DNA of 6,759 nt from DAOTWP01 sp034435675. Its GTDB lineage: Bacteria; Chloroflexota; Anaerolineae; Aggregatilineales; Phototrophicaceae. The position numbers were made by a program, and so were the translations under genes. The DNA lies in the NCBI GenBank assembly GCA_034435675.1, contig DAOTWP010000154.1, positions 1 to 6,759 on the forward strand. Reading direction: 5' to 3'. Of this stretch, positions 1 through 6,623 are shown one piece after another. The notes below the pieces were generated by a model. The model was not told the origin of the DNA and made no database searches. It worked only from the letters and a program-made list of their open reading frames with translations. Positions within the stretch are counted from its first letter, which is position 1, and each line of letters starts with the position of its first letter.

Positions 1-7
1 GCCTCTA

Positions 8-63
8 CTCGCGTTAGTCCACTTAGTCCACACCCCTTGGGGTGGACTAAGTGGACTAGCGAG
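8..63. repeat. Long imperfect palindrome (hairpin) made of 9-base units
   Basis: The left arm is two perfect tandem copies of TTAGTCCAC (14-22, 23-31). The right arm is the inverted pair GTGGACTAA (42-50) and GTGGACTAG (51-59). Positions 15-30 pair with 43-58 (16 bp), then CCCC 33-36 pairs with GGGG 39-42 around a TT loop, leaving a 2-base CA bulge on the left. An outer CTCGC/GCGAG pair (8-12 with 59-63) extends the stem past a GT bulge. It starts about 60 bases beyond the stop of the leftward permease gene. No T-tract follows on either strand, so a classical intrinsic terminator is unlikely. It could be an interspersed palindromic element, a binding site for a dimeric protein, or an RNA stabiliser at a 3' end. 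The structure is read directly; its function is not known. Confidence 0.9.
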
Positions 64-119
64 GGGTCGGTGGTGGCAAGGGGAGCAGGGAGAAAAATGC
101 CCAACCGCACGCCAGCACA

Positions 120-136
120 CCGGGTCACAGCGGGAA
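120..136. repeat. Left copy of a 17-base near-direct repeat flanking the permease gene
   Basis: CCGGGTCACAGCGGGAA here matches 2048-2064 (CCGGGTCACAGCCGGAA) at 16 of 17 positions in the same orientation. This copy overlaps the stop codon and last codons of the permease; the other lies about 37 bases upstream of its start. The pair encloses the whole gene. It may mark a past insertion or recombination, or be a chance match in GC-rich DNA. Confidence 0.35.
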
Positions 137-2011
137 CAGCAGCGGCAGCAGCAGCACCGACGCCAGCAGACACAGCACGATCAGCGGCAGCCCGGCGCGG
201 GCGTAATCGCCAAAGCGGTAGTTGCCCGCCGTCATCACCAGCGTGTTCACCGGCGAGGCAATCGGCGTGGCAAACGCCATCGAAGCGGCAATCGCGGTTG
301 CCATCAAAAACGCCTGCGGCTGCACGCCCAGCCCCTGCGCCGTCGCCAGCGCCACCGGCGCGACCAGCACCGTCGTCGCCGTGTTGGAAATCACCTGCGT
401 CAGCAGCACCGTCAGCACAAAAATCCCGGTGAGCACCGGCACCGCGCCATACTGCCCCAGCAGCGTAATCACCCCATTGGCGATCAGCTCCACCGCGCCC
501 ACCTTGACCAGCGCCGTACTCATCGGCAGCATGCCCGCAATCAGCACCAGGCTTTTCCAGTCAATGCTGGTGTACGCCTCGTCCATGCTGACACAGCCGG
601 TCAGCACCAGCGCGACAGCAGCAAACAGGCTTGCCAGCGTCAGGTCAGCGATGTTGAAGGCGATCAGGCAGACCATCAGCGTGACGATCAGCAGGGTCAG
701 CGGCGCTTTTTCGCGGCGGGTGAAGGCACCTGCTTCGGCGGCTTCGCGTTCGCCCATGACGACAAAATCCTGCCGCAGCCGTTTGAGGGCGAAGATATGC
801 TTCCATTCGCCCTGCACCAGCAGCATATCGCCAAACTTCAGCGGCGTGGATTTGATATCCAGCGCCGTCTCCACACCGGGACGCCTGAGATCCAGCACAG
901 TCAGATGATAGGCAGAGCCAAAATGCACCTCTGCCACTGTTTTGCCCAGCAGCGACGAACGCGGGCGCAGCAGCACTTCGGCGATGCCCACCTCGTTAGT
1001 GATGATGTCGTTCTCGACTACCGGGTCGGTTGCCATGACCGCCAGCTTCCAGTAGCCTGCCACGCGGGCAACGTTATCGCTGCTGCCGCGCACCAGCAGC
1101 ACGGCGTCCTGCTGCAAGACTGTCTGCGGGGCGGGGTTGCGCAGTACCTGCGGCGCTTCGGGGCGGGGAAAGGCGCTGCGCCGGGCACGCCCGTTGTGCG
1201 TTCCCGCTGCCGCCGGGGCAATTTCCAGAATGCTGATGTCGAAATCGCGCCGCAGCCCGCTTGCCTCCAGGCTCTTGCCAATCAGCGGCGAGTCCTCCTG
1301 CACGCGCAGGCGGAACAGGTTGTCGGGCAGCATGTAAATGCGGAACAGCTCGCCCGGTGTCGAAAACTGCTGCATCTCCTGCACCGGCGCGCGGTTGGGC
1401 AGCAGGCGTCTGCCCGGCAGCAGCACAAACAGCAGCCCCACCAGCAGCAGCACCACCCCCATCGGCGTGAAGCTGAACAGCGTAAACGGCGCATAACCGG
1501 CATTTTGCAGCGTTTCGGTCACAATCACGTTGGGCGGCGTGCCGATCAGCGTCAGCGCACCGCCCAGCAGCGCACTGTATGCCAGCGGCAGCAGCAGGCG
1601 CGAGGTGTTGGTCTTGGTGCGGTTCGCCAGGCTGATGATCGCGGGGAGCATCAGCGCGACCACGCCGGTAGAACTGATGAACGCGGACATCACCGCGATG
1701 GCGACCATCAGCACCAGCAGCAGGCGGCGCTGGCTGCCCCCGGCAATATCCAGAATGCGGTCTGCCGCCATGCTTGCCAGCCCGGTCTGGAAGACTGCCC
1801 CGCCGGTGATGAACAACGCGGCAATGCTGATGACCGCCGTGCTGGAAAAGCCCGCCAGCGCCTCGCCGGTGGTCAGAATGCCGCTTGCCATCAGCGCTAC
1901 CAGCACACACAGCGCCACCACGTCCACGCGCACCCGGTCCGTGATGAACAGGATGACCGCCGCTGCCAGAATAATCAGGGTAATCAGCAAAGGGTCCAGG
2001 GTCACAGGCAT
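125..2011 (-). CDS. SLC13/DASS family anion permease with two RCK_C (TrkA-C) domains
   Basis: A predicted inner-membrane secondary transporter of 628 residues, CitT/ArsB-like superfamily. Two membrane halves (about 7-200 and 438-628) each carry a substrate-site motif: SSTGV at 113-117 followed by LIGTPPNVIV at 155-164, and SNTAT at 542-546 followed by ATPIASPVNT at 581-590. Paired SNT-type motifs are the family hallmark for binding the anion and coupled Na+. The soluble middle holds two RCK_C-like domains (about 226-318 and 334-413), each with the LIGKSL or LLGKTV type start, as in sodium/sulfate and dicarboxylate permeases with TrkA-C inserts. The first contains a Pro/Arg/Ala-rich stretch (268-296) that may be an inserted loop. 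The substrate (sulfate, di- or tricarboxylate or other anion) cannot be decided. The start is chosen for ATG, but GGAGG lies only 3 bases upstream; GTG at codon 3 (2005) would have a 9-base spacer and shorten the protein by two residues. The gene is transcribed divergently from the ABC operon. Confidence 0.93.
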   Translation of the reverse strand: MPVTLDPLLITLIILAAAVILFITDRVRVDVVALCVLVALMASGILTTGEALAGFSSTAVISIAALFITGGAVFQTGLASMAADRILDIAGGSQRRLLLVLMVAIAVMSAFISSTGVVALMLPAIISLANRTKTNTSRLLLPLAYSALLGGALTLIGTPPNVIVTETLQNAGYAPFTLFSFTPMGVVLLLVGLLFVLLPGRRLLPNRAPVQEMQQFSTPGELFRIYMLPDNLFRLRVQEDSPLIGKSLEASGLRRDFDISILEIAPAAAGTHNGRARRSAFPRPEAPQVLRNPAPQTVLQQDAVLLVRGSSDNVARVAGYWKLAVMATDPVVENDIITNEVGIAEVLLRPRSSLLGKTVAEVHFGSAYHLTVLDLRRPGVETALDIKSTPLKFGDMLLVQGEWKHIFALKRLRQDFVVMGEREAAEAGAFTRREKAPLTLLIVTLMVCLIAFNIADLTLASLFAAVALVLTGCVSMDEAYTSIDWKSLVLIAGMLPMSTALVKVGAVELIANGVITLLGQYGAVPVLTGIFVLTVLLTQVISNTATTVLVAPVALATAQGLGVQPQAFLMATAIAASMAFATPIASPVNTLVMTAGNYRFGDYARAGLPLIVLCLLASVLLLPLLFPL

Positions 2012-2014
2012 TCA

Positions 2015-2019
2015 CCTCC
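2015..2019 (-). promoter_or_regulatory. Ribosome binding site of the permease gene, unusually close to the ATG
   Basis: On the minus strand GGAGGTGA runs directly into ATG, so only 3 bases separate GGAGG from the start codon. The in-frame GTG at 2005-2003 would have a 9-base spacer. The site is strong by sequence but leaves the exact start uncertain between these two codons. Confidence 0.7.
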
Positions 2020-2047
2020 GTTGTTGTGCTGCCAGCCGCTATGGTAG

Positions 2048-2064
2048 CCGGGTCACAGCCGGAA
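2048..2064. repeat. Right copy of the 17-base near-direct repeat flanking the permease gene
   Basis: Matches 120-136 at 16 of 17 positions in the same orientation, with the permease gene between the copies. It lies in the divergent gap upstream of the permease start. Chance similarity cannot be excluded. Confidence 0.35.
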
Positions 2065-2066
2065 TG

Positions 2067-2092
2067 CCATGCCGGGACGCTGCCGGCACGCC
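2067..2092. repeat. Intergenic words shared with the gap after the ABC operon
   Basis: CCATGCCGGGACG (2067-2079) matches 5952-5964 at 12 of 13 positions, and CGGCACGCC (2084-2092) recurs at 5922-5930 and 5942-5950. The two words appear in opposite order in the two gaps. This looks like remnants of a common intergenic repeat placed on both sides of the ABC gene pair. In the same gap, GCGGCA (2122-2127) can pair with TGCCGC (2136-2141) as a small hairpin. No convincing sigma-70 promoter is visible for either divergent gene; the best guesses (TTGACC at 2187-2192 on plus, TACCAT on minus at about 2042-2047) lack a good partner element. Confidence 0.4.
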
Positions 2093-2230
2093 CACGCCAG
2101 AATCGGACTTAGCCGTGTGCGGCGGCAATAGACGCTGCCGCTGATCTCTGTTAACCTGTGAAAACCTCAGCGCCTGCTGCATGCTTTTGACCGTTACACC
2201 GGCAGTGTGTGCGGGGTTTTCCACTCCACT

Positions 2231-2237
2231 AAAGGAG
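2231..2237 (+). promoter_or_regulatory. Ribosome binding site deciding the start of the first ABC gene
   Basis: AAAGGAG sits 5 bases upstream of ATG at 2243. The reading frame is also open from an in-frame ATG at 2207, which has no comparable site and would add 12 residues unlike the family, so 2243 is preferred. Confidence 0.85.
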
Positions 2238-2242
2238 CGTCT

Positions 2243-4096
2243 ATGAGCAGTTTTGCAGCGTGGAAACGCATGATGGGTTACCTGAAGCGCTATCGCGGCT
2301 GGTCGGCTGTCGCGCTGGTCGGGATTATCGGCAGCATTGCGCTGGCGATTGGCATTCCCGTGGTGCTGCGCGATGTGATTGACATCGGCGTCAGCCAGGA
2401 CGACAGCAGTTTCATGATTACCGCCGGGCTGCTGGTCGTCGGGCTGGGCGTGCTGCGCGGTCTGACCGGCTTCCTGTTCCGCTATTACGGCGAAAAGCTC
2501 TCGCACTACATCGCCTACGATGTGCGCAACCAGGTCTATGACCGCGTACAGACCCTGCCCTTCGCCTATCACAACCGCGCCGAGACCGGCTCGCTGATCA
2601 CCCGCGCCATCAGCGATGTGGACGAAATGCAGCGCTATTTCGCCTATGGCTTGATTGACGGGCTGAACACGCTGATTTTGTTTATCGGCGTGGCGCTGGT
2701 CATGCTGCTGGCAAATCCGCTGCTGGCGATCATCGCGCTGCTGCCGCTGATCCCGCTGGCATATTTCTCGCGCAATTTCGCCATGCAGGTCGGTCCAATG
2801 TGGAACGGCATCATGGAGCGCATCGGCAAGATGAGCAACCAGCTTCAGGAGAGCGTCATCGGGGCGCAGGTGGTGCGCGCCTTTGCCCGCGAACGCTACG
2901 AAATCGAACGCTTTGCCGAGCAGAACAGCACGCTCTATGACCAGCAGATCAGCCTGGTCAACCGCTGGGCAGTCTACCTGCCGCTGAGCGCCTTCATCGC
3001 CACGCTGTCTACCGGGCTGGTGCTGTTCTTCGGCGGGCTGCTGGAACAGCAGGGCGTGGGCAATGTGACGGTCGGGCTGGTGGTATCGTTCAACGCCTAT
3101 GTGCTGCTGCTCGGTCAGCCGCTGCGCTTTCTGGGCTTCGTCATTCTGCTGACCACGCAGGCGATCACCAGCAGCAAGCGCGTGTTTGAAATCCTCGACG
3201 CGCCCGTGACCATCCAGAGCAAGCCCGACGCGCTGGCGCTGGAACTGATGCAGGGCGTGGTGCGCTTTGCGGCGGTCAGCTTTGACTTCCGTGATGAGGG
3301 CAGCCAGGGCGACGTGCTGAAGGACATCACGCTGGAGGCGCATCCGGGGCAGGTGGTCGCCCTGCTGGGACCCACCGGCAGCGGCAAAAGCACCCTGGTC
3401 AACCTGATCCCGCGCTTCTTTGACGTGACCAGCGGGCAGGTGACGATTGATGGGCACGACGTGCGCGACCTGGACCTGTATCACCTGCGGCGGCAGGTCG
3501 GCGTGGTGCTGCAAAACCCGATCCTGTTCAGCGCGACGATTGCCGAGAATATCGCCTATGGCAGACCGGACGCCCCGCAGGCGGAGATCGAAGCGGCGGC
3601 AAAGGCGGCAAACGCGCATGACTTCATTCTGGAATTCCCCGAAGGCTACAACACGCGCATCGGGGAACGCGGCGTCACACTCAGCGGCGGGCAGCGCCAG
3701 CGCGTGGCAATCGCCCGCGCCCTGCTGATTGACCCGCGCATCCTGATTCTGGACGACAGCACCAGCAGCGTGGACACGCGCACCGAATTTCTGATCCAGC
3801 AGGCGCTGGCACGGCTGATGCAGGGGCGCACGACGTTTGTTATCGCCCAGCGCCTGAGCACGGTGCAGAATGCCGACCAGATCCTCGTGCTCAAGGACGG
3901 GGGCATCATCGAACGCGGCACGCATCATGCGCTGATCGCAGCGGGCGGGCTGTATGCCGAAATCTACCGCTTGCAGCTTGCCGACCAGGAGCGCGTCAAG
4001 GGGCAGCGTGCCGTGCTGCCCGAACTGATCGTGCCGGACGATGAACAGCGTTCAACGCAGGAATTCAAGCGCATCGTTGAGCAGGCGGGGGACTAA
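2243..4096 (+). CDS. ABC exporter half-transporter, degenerate-site subunit
   Basis: A 617-residue type IV (B-family) ABC exporter half: six membrane helices (about 20-42, 58-82, 137-157, 160-176, 245-268, 276-305) followed by a nucleotide-binding domain (about 338-575). Visible motifs are Walker A GPTGSGKST (376-384), Q-loop Gln424, x-loop TRIGERG (471-477), signature LSGGQ (480-484), Walker B ILILDD (500-505) and D-loop SSVD (508-511). Two catalytic positions are changed: Asp505 stands where the general base Glu is expected, and Gln536 (IAQRLST) replaces the switch His. This is the pattern of the non-hydrolytic subunit of heterodimeric exporters (as in TM287 or BmrC). The intact LSGGQ would complete the active site of its partner, encoded 3 bases downstream. 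A charged tail of about 40 residues follows the nucleotide-binding domain; I do not recognise it. The likely role is export of drugs, lipids or other amphiphiles across the inner membrane; the substrate is not readable. Length and motifs show no truncation. Confidence 0.96.
   Translation: MSSFAAWKRMMGYLKRYRGWSAVALVGIIGSIALAIGIPVVLRDVIDIGVSQDDSSFMITAGLLVVGLGVLRGLTGFLFRYYGEKLSHYIAYDVRNQVYDRVQTLPFAYHNRAETGSLITRAISDVDEMQRYFAYGLIDGLNTLILFIGVALVMLLANPLLAIIALLPLIPLAYFSRNFAMQVGPMWNGIMERIGKMSNQLQESVIGAQVVRAFARERYEIERFAEQNSTLYDQQISLVNRWAVYLPLSAFIATLSTGLVLFFGGLLEQQGVGNVTVGLVVSFNAYVLLLGQPLRFLGFVILLTTQAITSSKRVFEILDAPVTIQSKPDALALELMQGVVRFAAVSFDFRDEGSQGDVLKDITLEAHPGQVVALLGPTGSGKSTLVNLIPRFFDVTSGQVTIDGHDVRDLDLYHLRRQVGVVLQNPILFSATIAENIAYGRPDAPQAEIEAAAKAANAHDFILEFPEGYNTRIGERGVTLSGGQRQRVAIARALLIDPRILILDDSTSSVDTRTEFLIQQALARLMQGRTTFVIAQRLSTVQNADQILVLKDGGIIERGTHHALIAAGGLYAEIYRLQLADQERVKGQRAVLPELIVPDDEQRSTQEFKRIVEQAGD
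4087..4092 (+). promoter_or_regulatory. Ribosome binding site of the second ABC gene, inside the end of the first
   Basis: GGGGGA lies in the last codons of the first gene, 7 bases before ATG 4100. With only 3 bases between the stop (4094-4096) and the next start, translational coupling is likely, which suits 1:1 production of two partner subunits. Confidence 0.6.
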
Positions 4097-4099
4097 GCA

Positions 4100-5899
4100 A
4101 TGGTCGCACAGACAAAGCAAAAACCGCACGATGAGGTTGTGCGCGAAAAACTGCGCGAAGAGACCAGGGGCTTCGACTGGGACATCACCAAACGGCTGCT
4201 GACCTATCTACAGCCGCACCGCCACCGCATCATCATCGCCATGATCGCCATGCTGTTCAGCGTGCTGGCGACGGTGGTCGGTCCGCCGATCATCGGCTGG
4301 GCGGTGGACGAAGGCGTTCGCAACGGCGATATGGGCATCGTGACGCTGGGCGTGGTCGCCTATCTGCTGGTGCAGGCGCTGGGCTTTGTGGGTTTCCGCG
4401 TGCAGTTGCTGCACATGGCGGTTGCCGGGCAGCGCATCATCCAGACGCTGCGCGACGAGCTTTTCGAGCATATCCAACTGCTCTCGATTGCGTTCTTTTC
4501 GACCTATGCCACCGGGCGGCTGATTGCCCGCGTGATCAGCGATGTTAACGTGCTGCGCGAGGCGATTACGTTTGCCATCGTCGGCAGCCTGCGCGAAGTG
4601 CTGACGCTGCTGTTCATTCTGGTGACGATGCTGCTGATCAACCTGCCGCTGACGCTGGTGGCGTTCGCCGTGCTGGTCGTGCTGGTGCTCATCGCCAATA
4701 CCTGGCGCATTCATGCCCGGCTGACCTACCTGCGTGTGCGCGAAACCAACGCGGTCAACAATGCCGAATTGTCCGAGGCGTTTAACGGCGTGCGCGTGAC
4801 GCAGGCATTCGCCCGCCAGCGGCACAACTACGAGCGCTACACGCAGCAGATCAACTACGATCACCGCCAGTCCAACCTGCGCGCAACGCTGGTGGCGGCG
4901 CTGTTCTTCCCCAGCATCGAGCTTGTGGGCGGCGTGGCAACCGGCGTGCTGATCGCGGTGGGCGGCGTGCTGACGCTGCAAGGCGAGCTGAGCGTGGGCG
5001 TGCTGCTGACGTTTGTGCTGTATATCGAGCAGTTCTTCTTCCCGATCCGCATGCTGGCACAGCGTTACAATGTCTTTCAGGCGGTGATGGCGGCGGGCGA
5101 CAAAATCTTCGCGCTGCTGGACACGCCCTACGACGTGCAGGACGCCCCCGACGCCATGACCCTGCCGCAGATTCAGGGGCATGTGCGCTTCGAGAACGTC
5201 AGCTTCAGCTATGGCACGGGCGAGGATGCCGAAGTGCTGCGCGCCATCAACCTGGATGTGCCTGCCGGGATGACCGTTGCGCTGGTGGGGCACACCGGCG
5301 CGGGCAAAAGCACGCTGGTCAAGCTGGTTATGCGCTTCTACGACATTCACGAGGGCAGCCTGACGGTGGACGGGTACGAACTGCGCGGCGCGACCCAGCA
5401 CAGCCTGCGCTCACAGATGGGCGTCGTGCTGCAAGAGACGCACCTGTTCAGCGGTTCGGTGCTGGACAACATTCGCTACGGGCGGCTGAACGCCACCGAG
5501 GACGAGGTGATCGAAGCAGCAAAGGCAGTCGGCGCGCATGACTTCATCGTCAAGCTGGAAAAAGGCTATCACACCGAAGTGCGCGAGGGCGGTTCGCTGC
5601 TCTCCGCCGGGCAGAAGCAGCTCCTGTCGTTTGCCCGCGCGCTGCTGGCAGACCCGCGCATCCTGATTCTGGACGAGGCGACGGCGAACATTGACACGCA
5701 GACCGAGAAGGTCATTCAGGAAGCGCTCAAGCGGCTGCTGCAAGGGCGCACCAGCTTTGTGATTGCCCACCGCCTGAGCACGATTACCTCTGCCGATCTG
5801 ATCGTGGTGATGGATCACGGGCGGATCATCGAGCAGGGCACACACGACGAACTGCTGGCGCTGGAGGGCGCGTATTACCGGCTGTACACGATGGCGTAA
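4100..5899 (+). CDS. ABC exporter half-transporter, catalytic-site subunit
   Basis: A 599-residue ABC exporter half with a charged N-terminal extension of about 35 residues, six membrane helices (about 43-66, 78-102, 155-180, 182-200, 264-293, 298-320) and a nucleotide-binding domain (about 360-597). Motifs: Walker A GHTGAGKST (397-405), Q-loop Gln445, x-loop region EVREGGS (493-499), Walker B ILILDE (521-526) with catalytic Glu526, D-loop ANID (529-532) and switch His557 (IAHRLST). The signature is LSAGQ (501-505), with Ala for the first Gly. By analogy with TM288 and BmrD, this protein supplies the working Walker A/B, Glu and His, which face the intact LSGGQ of the upstream protein, while its altered LSAGQ faces the degenerate site of that partner. 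It is therefore the hydrolytic half of an inner-membrane heterodimer. It forms an operon with the gene ending at 4096. No terminator with a T-tract follows its stop. The substrate is unknown. Confidence 0.96.
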   Translation: MVAQTKQKPHDEVVREKLREETRGFDWDITKRLLTYLQPHRHRIIIAMIAMLFSVLATVVGPPIIGWAVDEGVRNGDMGIVTLGVVAYLLVQALGFVGFRVQLLHMAVAGQRIIQTLRDELFEHIQLLSIAFFSTYATGRLIARVISDVNVLREAITFAIVGSLREVLTLLFILVTMLLINLPLTLVAFAVLVVLVLIANTWRIHARLTYLRVRETNAVNNAELSEAFNGVRVTQAFARQRHNYERYTQQINYDHRQSNLRATLVAALFFPSIELVGGVATGVLIAVGGVLTLQGELSVGVLLTFVLYIEQFFFPIRMLAQRYNVFQAVMAAGDKIFALLDTPYDVQDAPDAMTLPQIQGHVRFENVSFSYGTGEDAEVLRAINLDVPAGMTVALVGHTGAGKSTLVKLVMRFYDIHEGSLTVDGYELRGATQHSLRSQMGVVLQETHLFSGSVLDNIRYGRLNATEDEVIEAAKAVGAHDFIVKLEKGYHTEVREGGSLLSAGQKQLLSFARALLADPRILILDEATANIDTQTEKVIQEALKRLLQGRTSFVIAHRLSTITSADLIVVMDHGRIIEQGTHDELLALEGAYYRLYTMA

Positions 5900-5901
5900 C
5901 G

Positions 5902-5964
5902 CGGTCTGCCGACACGGTCTGCGGCACGCCGACACGGTCTGCGGCACGCCGCCATGCCGGTACG
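5902..5964. repeat. 20-base perfect tandem duplication with partial copy, between convergent genes
   Basis: GACACGGTCTGCGGCACGCC occurs twice back to back (5911-5930, 5931-5950) with no mismatch, preceded by a partial copy CGGTCTGC (5902-5909) two bases after the ABC stop. It is followed by CCATGCCGGTACG (5952-5964), which resembles 2067-2079. GCGGCAC (5941-5947) can pair with GTGCCGC (5971-5977), and CGGCA (5942-5946) with TGCCG (5955-5959), as alternative weak hairpins. No T-tract follows either. The remainder of the gap to 6029 shows nothing else I can name. Confidence 0.9.
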
Positions 5965-6029
5965 TCCGCTGTGCCGCCATTCACAGAATCGCATGGACTG
6001 GTGCATCGCTGCGCGCACAAGACCGGCGT

Positions 6030-6545
6030 TCAAATGCTCTGCGGCGGGTAATCGGGTGTGGCGATGCCCTGCTGCCCCAGCAGCATGTTCAACTGCGCGG
6101 CGTGCCCGTGGACATGCCGCAGGTTGTAGACCAGCAGTTCCAGAAAGCTGCACGTCCCCCATGCAAACTGGCACTGCCGCTGTGCTGCTGCGTCGGTCAG
6201 CGCCTCGATAGTCGCCCGGCATTTGCGGCGGCAGGCGTCCAGATAGGCGCTGAGTTCGGCTCTGGTGTAGACCCGCTGCGGGATGGGACCGTCGTCGTAC
6301 TGTTCTATCAGCATGAACGGCGGCGGGGGCACAAAGCCTTCTTCGGCGCCGGTCAGGTACAGGTCCAGCCAGAACAGCGTGTGATAGCAGACATACCAGA
6401 ACTGCGCCAGTTCCGCCGGTTTAGCCGCCGTTTGCCACAGGGGGGCGCGCCAGAGCGCATCCGGGCAGGCGTGCATCGTCGCCGCGAGGTAATCAATCGC
6501 CGCGCCAAACTGCTGCCACAAACCCGTTTTGAGCAGTGTGTCCAT
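6030..6545 (-). CDS. DinB-superfamily (four-helix bundle, metal-binding) protein
   Basis: A 171-residue cytosolic protein with no signal peptide. It fits the DinB/YfiT fold: a conserved His in the second helix (His55 in YHTLFWLDLYL) and an HxxxH pair in the last helix (His144 and His148 in RHVHGHAAQLN), which together form the usual three-His metal site. His146 sits between the pair. Length matches the family (about 150-180). Members include thiol-dependent transferases and DNA-damage-induced proteins of unknown activity; the actual reaction here cannot be assigned. The start at 6545 is preferred because an AGG lies 9 bases upstream (6555-6557, minus strand, within AAAGGCAGG) and the family homology begins at about this point. 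The frame is open 20 codons further, to 6605, but that part is encoded by a palindromic repeat and is probably not translated. The gene converges on the ABC operon and is probably monocistronic. Confidence 0.85.
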   Translation of the reverse strand: MDTLLKTGLWQQFGAAIDYLAATMHACPDALWRAPLWQTAAKPAELAQFWYVCYHTLFWLDLYLTGAEEGFVPPPPFMLIEQYDDGPIPQRVYTRAELSAYLDACRRKCRATIEALTDAAAQRQCQFAWGTCSFLELLVYNLRHVHGHAAQLNMLLGQQGIATPDYPPQSI

Positions 6546-6601
6546 TTTCAACGACCTGCCTTTCGCCTCTAATACACGGACAAGATTAATTTGCATGCCG
6601 G

Positions 6602-6623
6602 ACACGGGGATTAATCCCCGTGT
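6602..6623. repeat. 22-base perfect palindrome with a decayed neighbouring copy
   Basis: ACACGGGG-ATTAAT-CCCCGTGT is self-complementary over all 22 positions, with a further G-C pair at 6600/6625 beyond a G-T wobble. It lies 57 bases upstream of the DinB-like start, in its probable leader or promoter region. A second, degraded version is seen at 6574-6590 (ACACGG, then GATTAAT after 4 bases instead of 1). It could be an operator for a dimeric repressor or an interspersed palindromic repeat; the decayed copy and the similar words elsewhere favour a repeat. Confidence 0.85.

Noticed and set aside
93..99. A-run (T-run on the minus strand) after the permease stop as an intrinsic terminator
   Set aside because: The preceding minus-strand sequence forms no stem longer than about 3 bp, so the required hairpin is missing.
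797..2047. 416-codon plus-strand open frame opposite the permease gene
   Set aside because: It has Gln/His/Arg-rich low complexity and no motif, and it is antisense to a well-supported SLC13 gene; it is a composition artefact.
2207..2242. Upstream in-frame ATG for the first ABC gene
   Set aside because: It has no good ribosome binding site, whereas AAAGGAG lies 5 bases before ATG 2243.
2039..3928. 629-codon open frame on the minus strand opposite the first ABC gene
   Set aside because: It lies fully antisense to a gene with complete ABC motifs. The translation is rich in Gln, His, Asp and Ala, with no family motif or membrane pattern, which is typical of a shadow frame in GC-rich DNA.
4208..5401. 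397-codon minus-strand open frame opposite the second ABC gene
   Set aside because: It has the same Gln/His/Ala-rich shadow character, with no recognisable domain.
125..6545. Idea that permease, ABC pair and DinB-like protein form one new system
   Set aside because: The genes sit in three transcription units (divergent, then convergent) separated by repeat-bearing gaps, and their families share no known pathway. Nothing in the sequence links them beyond adjacency.
6546..6605. 20-residue N-terminal extension of the DinB-like protein from an upstream ATG at 6605
   Set aside because: It is encoded partly by the palindromic repeat and its decayed copy, has no family similarity, and a better start with an upstream AGG exists at 6545.
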